From: Adiantum capillus-veneris
Lineage: Eukaryota; Streptophyta; Polypodiopsida; Polypodiales; Pteridaceae
Direction of reading: 5' to 3'
DNA: 64,000 bases
Assembly (NCBI GenBank): GCA_014529385.2
Contig: CM043959.1
Span: forward strand, 91,181,529 to 91,245,528
The position numbers and the translations under genes are program-made. Below the pieces are notes generated by a model. It was given only the letters and a program-made list of their open reading frames with translations. It searched no databases and was not told the origin of the DNA. Shown here in pieces: positions 54,501 through 64,000 of this stretch (positions are counted from its first letter, which is position 1; each line of letters begins with the position of its first letter).

Positions 54501-55860
54501 TTATGCACAGACGTATGGCATAGACTATGAGGAGACCTTTGCTCCAGTGGCAAAGATGACGACTGTGAGAGCTGTCATAGCAGTGGCTGCATCTAGAGGA
54601 TGGATTATGCATCAAATGGATGTAAAGAATGCCTTCTTGAATGGTGAGTTGCAAGAGGAAGTGTATATGGATCAGCCACCTGGTTATGTCGATCCAGGTT
54701 ACCCAGATTATGTATGCAGACTTCTCAAAGCTTTGTATGGTTTGAAGCAGGGCTCTAGAGCATGGTATGACAAGATTGCCAAGTATCTTGTCAGTATTGG
54801 TTTTAGGAGAGCTCATGCTGATCATTCACTCTATGTACATGAGAGTGATGTGGGGATTGTGGTCATTACCATATATGTAGATGACCTTATTATTGTGGGT
54901 GACAATGCTATGGAGATTGACCATGCGAAGGGTCTTCTCAAACAGGAGTTTGAAATGTAAGATTTGGGTGAGTTGCGCTACTTTCTTGGCATTGAGGTGA
55001 TCAGGACTCCAGAGGGTGTATGGCTGTCACAGAGACAGTATGCTTTGGACATGTTGTCAAAGTATGGTATGGCTGATTGTAAGCCAATTTCTATTCCCTT
55101 GGATGTGAATGCAAAGCTGAGTGCAGAGAAGGGTGATGTTGTTGAGGATGTCAAGATGTACAGGAAGATTGTGGGTAGTCTAATCTACTTGACTATCACG
55201 AGGCCAGACTTGAGCTACATAGTAGGCTTTGAGAGTCAGTTCATGCAGCTTCCGAGGAAGCCACATTTGGATGGAGTACGACGCACACTTCGGTATGTGC
55301 AAGGGACTCTTGACTACGCATTGTTCTATGCAGTAGATGCGCCATTAGCATTGTATGGGTATACAGATGCATATTGGGCAGGTAGCATTGTTGATAAGAG
55401 ATCTACAAGTGGCTTCATGTTCTCTTTTGGGAGATCTGTTGTTACTTGGAGCAGCAAAAAGGAGCCTACGATTGTTTTATCAAGCACAGAGGCCGAGTAC
55501 AGAGGTGCAACAGTTGCAGCGTGCGAGGTAGCTTGGCTACGGACATTACTTGAGGACTTGGGAGTGCAGGTGGACCAGCAGATTTTCATCCATTGTGACA
55601 ACCTCAGCAGCATGCAATTGGCTAGGAACCCAGTGTTCCATGCCAGGACCAAGCACATAGAGGTCCATTACCACTACGTTCGAGAGCGAGTGTTGGTGGG
55701 CGACATCGACTTGGTCTACGTCAGCACAGAGGAGAAGATAGCGGATATCTTTACCAAGGCCCTCGGAGCTGAGAAGCTTCGACGTTTCCGGACTATGCTT
55801 GGACTTTGCGACATGCAGAGCTCGAGGGGGAGTATTGAGATGTCGAGCTCTACATCTTGA
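51505..55860 (+). pseudogene. Element D gag-pol polyprotein (copia order), with stops and frameshifts
   Basis: ATG 51505 (MSNGFSQIVTEKLEKNNYPA). Gag with zinc knuckle CWICGERGHMSRDC; protease DVWYVDSGASNHMT; integrase zinc region WHKRIGHVN...CAACQFGKQ; DDE residues in DVWGPTD, RSNGGGEYFSNDF (second Asp replaced by Asn) and QQNGVAERKNR; RT with VKNAFLNGELQEEVYMDQPP and IYVDDLIIVG; RNase H with YTDAYWAGSIVDKRSTSG and STEAEYRGA. In-frame stops lie at 52219 (TAA), 52816, 53002, 53398 (TAG) and 54958 (TAA). Frameshifts lie near 53403 and between 53880 and 54037. From 54037 to the end only one stop interrupts. The frame runs into the 3' LTR and stops at 55858. Confidence 0.9.
55824..55832 (+). other. 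Polypurine tract of element D
   Basis: GAGGGGGAG directly before TATTGAGATG, the usual copia polypurine tract form. Confidence 0.9.
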
Positions 55861-56153
55861 GCTGGCATCCACTACGGGTCTTGGCCGCTTACGGCATTTA
55901 CTCACTGGCGCGTTAGGTGACCGACACGGAGGATCTCTGCCAGTGATTCTACAGCTGGACTACACTTATAGTGCCAGCCTAGTACGCTTCTAGTGAGTTC
56001 ACACTTAGTGACCGCATGTACATATGTGCTACTTTTCAGTTTTAGCACTTAGTCATTTTGTACTCTCTTTTCTGTGAGAAGAAGAAGAAGCTTTCCATCT
56101 CTGTGTGCTTTGTGCTTGTCTTGTGTAGCTCTCTTGCATCCTCTTTCTTTACA
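55833..56153 (+). repeat. 3' LTR of element D
   Basis: TATTGAGATG to TTTACA, nearly identical to the 5' LTR and followed by target duplication TTCTA. Confidence 0.95.
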
Positions 56154-56158
56154 TTCTA

Positions 56159-57272
56159 AACTATTCAATCAATTTCATATTACTTGTGTCAATGCTATTC
56201 TATGTGTATTTACAAGAAAAAAGCAATTTCTATAAAGAAAATTTCAATCTATTTGCAACTTAATAAATGTAAAGCTCTTGTGTTTATTATGTTGTTCTTA
56301 TCGTTAAACATATTTGAAAAACACAAGTCTTAAGTAAGAACAATTAAACTAATTTCAATAATGGATTTTTATGATAAAGAGTTGCGATGTTGACATTATG
56401 TTCTAAATGAATGGGTTATGCTGCATATTTTTCAAAATTGATTGATTTAGATAAGAATTTTTTTATTTGTGCATGAATACATGAATATGAATTCCCATGC
56501 CAAATCACAACAACATGGCATCTTCTTGTATGAATCTCCATGCTAATATGACAACAACATTGTTCAATGAATATTTTTTTATTGAATGAGTATAAAAAAA
56601 AGAGGTCTTCTATTGATAAAACTTATATTAAGTACAAAATAATATTTACCATCCATTGACGTAGCATAAGAAGTCATACTCATGTTTTGAAGAAAAAAGG
56701 ACGTTGTTCATGTTGTACTTGAGTCTTGAAGCAAAAGGGTTCTCTTGACTAAATACATTTATACATTGTAAACAAAAATAGTGATCACATTATTCCAAAT
56801 TAAAAATACAAATAAAATTTTGTATCCTTAAATTAGAATTCACTCCATTAATAAAGAAGTCCCCTTTCACTAGGGTGAACTTTGTGGAAACATCCAAGTT
56901 ACAACAAGGCCTAAATATTTATAGTCGATCCATTTACACAAGATATGGGCAGAATATAGATAATTCTCTACTCAAAGCAACAAGAAAAAGAGCACCCATA
57001 AGAAGGATGCACTCCATTAATAAAGAGTCCCCCAAATGTTAAGGTGAACTCCATGTGAAACACATTAGATTGAATAGAAGTCCCCTTTCAATAGGGTACA
57101 CTTCAAGTAGAAAAAAATAGTGTGATAAATGGTTGGATGAAAGATAAATGTACAATTTATATTCACCTTGAATAACAATTTACAATGAACCAGTTCTAAT
57201 TGATATGTGGTTTTATATACAATTGATATCTCTGTCACTACATTCTTGCCAAAAAACTTCAACATGTGACTC
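56159..57272. other. Intergenic stretch before the FCP1-like relic
   Basis: A/T-rich with no domain. A motif GTCCCC(T)TTCA.TAGGGTGAACTT recurs at about 56861, 57027 and 57080 in diverged copies, often after CACTCCATTAATAAAGA. Confidence 0.5.
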
Positions 57273-57895
57273 TCAAAACTGTCTTCTTGACAAGTAGACA
57301 GTCATGAAATAAGTTGTCTCAGGATCCTCTACCTTGTTCACAATTGTATTGGAAGTATAACTCCTCTTGTTTCTTGCACACAACCATCCCATTAACCATG
57401 GAGCTATTGTACCTTCTAAGAAGCATTGAAGTTGTTCAGGTGTTTGTCTCCAAAATTTTGGAAATATGAGATAAGTTCCTGACATATTCCACATCACTCT
57501 ATATGGAGAATCATCAAAATTAATGTGTTGCTAGCATGTAATCCTCAAACATCCCCCAAACCGAAGTAAAATTCTTATGATAAACTCTTTTATATCAAAT
57601 CATGATATTTGGATTTTGAGAATGCTTATTGCTCATAAACATCTTGAACTTAGAGCAATGCCTAGGAAAGCACATCTCAAGTATATGTTGAGCTTTGGTT
57701 AGGTTATAGCAACTCCATATCCAAGGTTCAAAATAATCAAAACAAAAGTCCAAGAAAGCTTCTGCAACACGGCACACCACATGATAAACTTCATCTTTGT
57801 CATTGACAATTCGCATGTTCTCGGCCCATGATGGAACAACATATTTTACTCTAAACACAACATATTTCTTTCTTTTGGCTCTGAAGAGAAACACG
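57273..57895 (-). pseudogene. FCP1-like (HAD phosphatase, NIF) domain relic
   Basis: Reading right to left from a possible splice acceptor (CTCTTCAG) at about 57890: KKYVVFRVKYVVPSWAENMR, then VAEAFLDFCFDYFEPWIWSC. This fits the FLxFCFxxFxVGIWSS part of plant FCP1-homology proteins. After a stop near 57597, VWGMFEDYMLATH and, in another frame, INFDDSPYRVMWN follow; the DDSPY motif is the fourth HAD motif of this family. ECT: CFLEGTIAPWL continues to 57273. The catalytic DxDxT/V segment is not seen and would lie in an upstream exon. It has a stop and frameshifts, so it is a relic. Intact members dephosphorylate proteins. Confidence 0.6.
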
Positions 57896-58342
57896 AAACA
57901 TTTAGTTGCTATTCATTGTTAAACCTTAAAACAAAATTGATGGTTTTAGCATTCAACATTTGATCACTTTAGACATCGAAAAGAATCTTAAATTGGTATC
58001 ACAATACTAAAAAACCATGTGATTATAAAAGTAGGGCAATTTGTCACTACATAAGTAAACTTTAAATCTCCCCAAGTCAATTGATACAATTGGTCTAAAA
58101 ACCAATGGAGAAGTACAGTTAGGTGAAAATTGGTCTAAAAACCAATGGTCCAATATCAAGAAAAACTCAAACATAGATAATAATCTTTGTGTGAATTATT
58201 TTTAGATCGCAAAGACACAAGATTTTGCAAAGTAACCCCTGACTGTTCTTAGAGGTTTCTTCTTTCATTTGAATGAGATGGTCCAAATTCCCTATGAAAT
58301 ACTCCTTCAAAGAATAATCTGGATGAAATCTTCAAGAATAAA
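57896..58342. other. Intergenic stretch with duplicated short hairpin
   Basis: A/T-rich with no ORF of note. ATTGGTCTAAAAACCAATGG, a six-base stem with a six-base loop, occurs twice, near 58090 and 58130. Confidence 0.5.
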
Positions 58343-58953
58343 TTCTACCACTTGTCCAAGCTATGCTCCATTCGATCCTAGAGGATCATTCAAGCATAAG
58401 ATCTACCACTTTTCCAAGCTATGATCCATTCAAGCATAGAGAACTATATAGTCACCACCACTTGTCCAATCTATGATTTACTCAAGCATAGAGATTCATG
58501 AGTTTTACCACTCATCCAAGCTCTACCCTATTCAATCATAGAGAGACACAACATCCACCGATCTAAGCTCTATTGAAACATATAGAGCCATAAGTTCCAC
58601 CATGTGTCCAAGCTGTGCTCCATTCAATCATAGAGGACCATAAGGTTTATCACTTGTCCAAATTATGCCCTATTGAATCATATACAACCACAAGGTCCAC
58701 CACTTATCCAAGCTAAGCTACAGTTGACCATAGAGATCCACAAGGTCCACCACTTGTTCAATCTACGGTCTATTGAAGCATAGAGAGCCATGAGGTCCAC
58801 CAATTGTCCAAGCTATGCTCCATTCAAGCATAGGGGACCATAAGATCCATCACTTACCAGGTCTATGCTCTATTGAAGCATAGAGATCCATAAGGTTCTC
58901 CACTTGTCCAAGCTATGTCCCATTCAAGTGTAGAGAGTCACTAATCCCACCAC
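58343..58953 (+). repeat. Degenerate satellite, ~12 units of ~50-55 bp
   Basis: Consensus pieces are CCACCACTTGTCCAAGCTAT, GCTC(C/T)ATTCAAGCATAGAG and CCATAAGGT. I count about twelve units, all diverged. The array ends where CACTA element E2 begins at 58954. Scattered related units also occur at about 50010-50350. Confidence 0.85.
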
Positions 58954-59222
58954 CACTACAAGAGGTTGTGTGCTCTTGTGACGTTGTTAGCGACGGAAAT
59001 ACACTGGGTTTTTATAACCCTCGGCGTCGCTAAAACCGTCGCTATGAGCGTCGCTACGAGAGCGTCGCTATAGGCGTCGCTACATGCGTCGCTATAAGCG
59101 TCGCTATATAGCGACGCTCATAGCGACGGTTATAGCGACGTTTACACAGAAGACTATAGCGACGCTCATAGCGACGCTACAGAGCCATAAATAGCGACGG
59201 TTATAGCGACGCCCGAGAGAAT
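58954..59222. repeat. Terminal inverted repeat and subterminal array of E2
   Basis: CACTACAAGAGG is followed by many GCGTCGCTA/TAGCGACG motifs in both orientations to about 59215. It matches the E1 array at 37209-37458, reversed, but with a different number and order of motifs. Confidence 0.9.
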
Positions 59223-59592
59223 TTATTTTTGGTGACTGGGCATTGAATGCCCTGCCACCCATCAACCATATTGTACTTGATTCACTTTTTTAAAAAAGTT
59301 CAAGGGTAGATAATAGACCCAAAATAGTCACCCACAAGACGCATTGTTTGCAAAATTGACAAGCGTAAAATTAACAATTGTACACATCATAGGCAAAATG
59401 AATTGATTGGCAAATGTAATAATGACAATTGTACAACATCATAGGCATAAAGAATTGATTGGCAAAATGAACTATGGTGACAAATGTAATAATATACATG
59501 GTTCAAAAAGACGTATAAAATCCGTCTCATGATACATAAGCTATGAGAAATCCTAAACTAATGCTATCTAGCTACGGCTAAACTGACGTCGT
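59223..59592. other. E2 3' untranslated stretch
   Basis: Reverse-complement match to E1 36848-37208; non-coding. Confidence 0.6.
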
Positions 59593-60902
59593 CTAGTCAG
59601 ACGTCTCATCGCGTCCAAGCGGCGTATCTGTCGGATTCTGCAAAAAAAGACAATAAGACAGCTTTCAGTAAGTATAAACATATAACGACATTTATAAAAC
59701 AATACAAAAAATAGAAAAGAGTAAACCCTAATACTAACCATGCCGCCGTGAGAACTGAGAATGTCCATCAGGGCGTTTAAGCCCTTCCTGCCTACGTACT
59801 CGCGCTCGTACGGTGTGGGATCACGTCCTGTCATCGACCACTGTCAAAACATACAAAGATTTCATTATGTTAGAATTAAAAAACTCATAAACCCTAAACT
59901 ATCGAACATAAAGAGCAATGCGAAAACACTTACAAAATCAGCCTCAAATGATGCCCATCCACCGCTCCCCAAGTGGTGCGAGCTCCCTGCCTCTACTCGC
60001 GCTCTGGCTGCATCCTTTTGTTGCTTCCACTTGTCGGGATTCTCGCGCGCTGCTTTCTTCGCATTCTTCCAATCTTCTTTGGCCAGCCAATCTGGCCTGT
60101 TCCACCCATGCTTGATTGCTTTTTGCACTTCAGAACGCTTGTGTTTGCAATATTCGCACATTCGAATCTTCATCAGGTCTTCATTGAAGCGCTGATCCCG
60201 TGTTGGAACGGGAAACTCATCATGAAGTATGCTGATGACTCTGTTTTTTAAATCACTTGGTACTTCACTCCATTTGTTTAGTATGTAGTGTCTAAATAGC
60301 TGAGAGCAAAGACCACGCATGCGTGAGATCACCTTCTTGCCGTCATCATCCATGATGATGCCGCCGCTGAAGTCGACGGAGTAAGGCAAGCCCTCTGGCC
60401 GGTGACCCGTGAACCTGGGTGTCCCGGCAGGGGTCTCTAAGGGCGTGTCGATGGGGGTACGGACGTCAGGTGTCTCCACCGGCGTCTGGGCCCCGAAGCG
60501 AGGAGTGTCGAGTGGGGTGGCTCCTGGCGGAGTAGGAAGAGGTGTGTAGCTGCTAGGAACAGTCAGCCGCGCAAAACCTGGCGTAGATGGCGATGTTGTG
60601 GCTGGTGTGGGGGCGGGCAAAGAAGGGGAGGCTAAAGAGCCTTGTCGAACACGAGGCGGTGTGGAGGCATCGGCGGCGGAATCCCCACAACAACCGCCAC
60701 CGCCACCACTAGAGCGCCGGTGTCTAGCCGAGTGTGAAGATCGTCTCGTCGACGCCGAAGCTTCGGAGCGCGCCGAATGCTCCGAAAGAGAGGGGGATGC
60801 GGATGGAGTAGGAACGCACGATGATGCGCCAGAGCGATGACGCTCCACGTACTACTGTCTCTGCTGCGGTGACAAAGAAGAAAGAAACTCCTCATCATCC
60901 AT
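59593..60902 (-). pseudogene. E2 TNPA-like gene with one early nonsense codon
   Basis: ATG at 60902 (minus). Codon TAG at 60854-60852 replaces Trp of E1 (QQRQ-W-YVERH becomes QQRQ-stop). Beyond this the frame is open through the S/P/T-rich region and the C-terminal domain to GSGGWASFEADF at the splice donor near 59931. Exons WSMTGRDPTPYEREYVGRKG and NPTDTPLGRDETSD follow, ending at 59593. Apart from the single stop this is the better-preserved TNPA copy. The change is G to A on the coding strand. Confidence 0.85.
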
Positions 60903-61198
60903 ACCTGCATTAAACACACGAATATTTAAACTTAATATTGAATGAATAGAGTAGACAATGACGCAAAGACCATTAAATACAATGACGTAATGACGCATAT
61001 AAATACAATGACGCAATGAATTGAGTGATAGAAGAGGCAAGTCGAAAACTCACAATTTTCAATCAAAAGATGTGAGCGTGAGTAGAAAAGAGCGTTATAC
61101 ACCATGGAAAGTACTTAGAGAGCCAGAGCTTTTACAACACGGAGCAAAATTGTTCAAATACAATATTTGTGGCTTTAAGAGATCTCTCTCTCATCCTC

Positions 61199-64000
61199 TC
61201 ATAACTCAGCATAACTTCCTATATCTATATAGAGCTCTCCGTTTAAACACATATCCTCTGTTTCATTTTGTAGCTCCTCTGCATGCACCCCATATAGAGT
61301 AGTAGCATCTTGATGCTCGTCTGGCACCACCGCAGCGGCTTCTGATTGAGCATCTTCTCTGATCTCCTCCATTGATGCCGTTGTGATTGGCACATGGTAG
61401 CCTTCATACATCCTTGCACTACGAGGGGCTACCTCTATGACGTACCACCAGTTTGATGTAGACTTTGTAGGATGAAATATTACCTGCCAGAGCCACATAA
61501 CTTACATGAGAGCTTTCAAGCACATAACTTGTAAAAGGGGGATGTTAACTATTTACATACTTACTTGTTCACAATGCTCGGGTAGTACGAAAGTGTCTCT
61601 TAGGTCAGTCCATTTCTTAGTAGAATCCACCTCAAGAAAACCAGACTCTCCTCTACGCACAGTAGCGTTGCGACCCTCCATGATTATCTTGAACCATTGC
61701 ACGTCGAACAAGTCGACAAAAAATCCTCTGTAATCGATCCTCAAAATCTCTTGTAGCGTGCCGAAGTAAGTGAGTTCCGCCACCACAGGATCTGCATCAA
61801 AGGAACGTCGTCGACTAGACTGTTCAAATTTTGCCATGATTCCACAATCTTGAGTAAAACGCTTTTTGTCGATCCGTTCCACCCTAAAATGTCGACCTTT
61901 ACACCATGCTGCTGTGTATGACTTATACTACAACGAACAAAGATTATGAGTGGCCGTTCAAACGTTTAGAAATAAAGTCACTAGCTAGTCGTACATTGCA
62001 AACTTACCTTAGTCGCGCAACCCCGAGAGTACTCCCACTCTTCCTCAGTCACTTCGTCACCGCATTGTTGTGCGCTTTTCAATTGGTTGTGCAACCATCT
62101 TAAGCTCATGAATGTTGGTAGGCTCTCGAGACCCGTCGGATAGTGCATCGGTGGTCGTCTTCCCCGTCTCCACTCGATTCGTACCCTTTGTCGCTCTTGC
62201 TTTGCATCCTCATATTGTGAAATCCACTTTTGCATCACTGGATTGTGAAGCATGCAAAATCGGTTGATTTTAGCCTCTAGATCTTTCGTCATCTTCTTCT
62301 CAACACCGAGATTGCACATGACAATCCCAGATATGCGCTCATCATCTATGGTTCGCCATAGCGTGTCCCGGGCTTTATCAAATCCGTCTATCCACTCTCC
62401 AATGTACACTAGGGACTCTGATACCAACCAACCTTCTGCCATGCTACCCTCCGCACGTGCCTTTTGACGCACATATCCCTTAAGCGTTTTCATGAAACGT
62501 TCTAAGAAGAACATCCATCTGGAATGAACTGTGCCAGCTATTTCCACCTCATCAACTATGTGAACAAGAAGATGCACCTGAATGGTTAGCATGGTAGTAG
62601 GAAAATGTTTCTCAAACATGCACACAGGCTCCACAGCATTTAGTTTTGCGAATGGTATGGAGTCTACGTTGATCTCCTTTTGTGAGATCCATTGCACCAG
62701 CTTTGCAAGTTTGTAGATTGTGTTACAGATGTCGAGAGACAAACATCCCTCAATGGCAACCGGTAAAATAAACTGTAAAGTATGTGCAGCAATGATATTA
62801 AAGTCCACATTTTATGCAATGATATTAAAGTCCACTATGAACGTACCTGACACATTTTATGCCAATCGTGTGACTTCAAACCGGTAAGCTTTCCTTCTTT
62901 AGTAAAACACGTTCGGAGCGAGTGCATTACGCCAGTGGGGGTCCGCAAAGATCGAATGGTCTCTTTTACTTTGCGTTCTTGGGCTCCTATGAAAATCCAT
63001 GGTGCTTTAGGGAGTTTTATCGATCCATCAGACGCTGTTTGCGGCCAATATTACTCCATACGATCCACATTTCTAAGGTCAACTCTGGCTCCCAAAGTAT
63101 CTTTCTTGCCAGTCAGATGGTCCCATAGTAGATTACCCACATTCTTGAATATGTGCATTGGATCGAGCAAGTGATTGATCATGAGTCGGGGCCAGTATGG
63201 TAACTCGTACCATAGAGATAGTCTCTTCATCCCTGGAGGCAATCCGTCATCGCACATCTCCTTCTGCTCTAACCATGCTTGTGCAGACATCCTTGGTGGC
63301 TCTCTTCCCAAAAATCCTTCGCGTAACACATGATTCTCTGGAAGATACGCTTGATGACCTTTGTAGATTTTCTTCTTCAGTGAGGGCGCCCTACGTGCAT
63401 TCAGTCTAGGTCCACATGTGACACATGCTCTGTATCCGCTTGTTTGAAGCCCTGCATGTATACACATGATAATAGCTCAACTATGGGAAAAAACAAGATT
63501 TACAATGTCTGAGTGAGGAGTGTCAATAGATCACCTGAGCATTCTGTTAGCCTGGGATAGTCATGCATGGTCCACATTAGAATGCCTCTGATCAAAGCAT
63601 TCCGTCGTCCTATGTGTCGGCTCATATCCACCACCTCTATGCCAATCCACAATTGTTGTAGCTCTTCCAATAGTGGACGAAGATACACATCCATATTCTC
63701 CACTTTATATCGCCCTGGCACAATCAAGCTTAGCCATAGGTGCCCCTTCTTCATAGTCAACCACGGGGGAATGTTGTAGTTGATGATGAAAACGGGCCAT
63801 ACACTGTAAGATGTTGATCTTTGACCAATTGGATTTACGCCATCCATAGCCAGGCCTAAGCGCAAATTTCGAGCTTCCCTGGCAAAATCCGACCATGTTC
63901 CATCTATATGTTTCCAGGCTACGCAATCTGCAAGAATTCGTAGCACACCATCCAAAGATTTATTCTCCTCATGCCATGATGCTAGGGCGGCCATGGACTT
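61199..64000 (-). pseudogene. E2 TNP2-like transposase, C-terminal two-thirds, one nonsense codon seen
   Basis: Reads from the window edge (MAALASWHEENKS) through VNYNIP-type text (INYNIPPWLTMKKGHLWLSL), GLQTSGYRACVTCGPRLNAR, DPMHIFKNVGNLLWDHLTGK and the DUF4218-like part (61981-62808, continuous). The DUF4216-like part (YFGTLQEILRIDYRGFFVDL) follows, ending AEL at 61199. In place of Gln in DRMEQYWPQ there is TAA at 63053-63051. Sites where E1 has lost single bases are intact here, so E2 gives the true reading frame. The N-terminal part is outside the window. Confidence 0.9.

Larger units (their letters stand above)
50896..56153 (+). mobile_element. Element D: Ty1/copia LTR retrotransposon, complete outline, 5.3 kb
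   Basis: LTRs of 320-321 bp, primer site, gag-pol, polypurine tract, and perfect target duplication TTCTA at 50891-50895 and 56154-56158. By eye the LTRs differ by about five substitutions and one 1-bp indel, so it is the youngest retroelement here. Gag-pol has several stops and shifts, so it is not autonomous. Confidence 0.95.
58954..64000 (-). mobile_element. E2: second CACTA transposon, 3' part, inverted relative to E1
   Basis: Its terminus CACTACAAGAGGTTGTGTG at 58954 corresponds to the right end of E1. Gene order on the minus strand is the same: TNPA-like at 59593-60902, then TNP2 from 61199 beyond the window edge. About 5.0 kb aligns with E1 32447-37458. The left flanking triplet is CAC; the other target duplication lies outside the window. 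Confidence 0.9.

Overview
The window is transposon-dense nuclear DNA of a land plant. The evidence is plant-type LTR retrotransposons (a chromodomain Ty3/gypsy, a Tat-like gypsy with a second RNase H, a Ty1/copia with an initiator-Met-type primer site), two CACTA transposons with spliced TNP2 and TNPA genes, and broken fragments of host genes of plant type (bHLH factor, MIF/MDL-like tautomerase, HMA metal-binding domain, FCP1-like phosphatase domain). Long (CT)n, (GA)n and (CA)n tracts are frequent. A large genome such as a fern or gymnosperm would fit, but the species cannot be told from the sequence. I see no intact host gene, tRNA, rRNA or CRISPR array.

Layout. 1-9992: right-hand part of a gypsy-type element (A). 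It has a pol remnant with RT, RNase H and most of integrase deleted, a separate retropepsin ORF, a non-coding stretch with five copies of a 24-bp palindrome, a long coiled-coil ORF, and a polypurine tract with LTR. A sits inside the gag of an older chromovirus copy (B1, 9993-15160). 15425-17419 is a minus-strand relic of an ORF related to A's long ORF. 17420-26795 is a second chromovirus copy (B2) with both LTRs, a 788-codon RT/RNase H/integrase/chromodomain ORF, and a 1.2-kb piece of copia pol lodged between protease and RT. 26796-29826 is microsatellite-rich and holds a bHLH gene fragment.

29827-37458 is a complete CACTA element (E1) with TTG target duplications. It carries a 26-bp hairpin near its left end, a captured HMA domain, TNP2 and TNPA genes, and GCGTCGCTA subterminal repeats. 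37462-39259 holds simple repeats and an intronless MIF-like pseudogene. 39260-49247 is a Tat-like gypsy element (C) with both LTRs. 50896-56153 is a copia element (D) with TA...CA LTR termini and TTCTA target duplications. 57273-57895 (minus) is an FCP1-like relic and 58343-58953 a degenerate satellite. 58954-64000 is the 3' part of a second CACTA copy (E2) in inverted orientation to E1.

Almost every coding unit is broken by stops or frameshifts. The largest undamaged frame is the B2 pol ORF. The parts most likely to be new are element A (retropepsin after integrase, palindrome array, long 3' ORF), the HMA capture in E1, and the gypsy/copia chimera B2.
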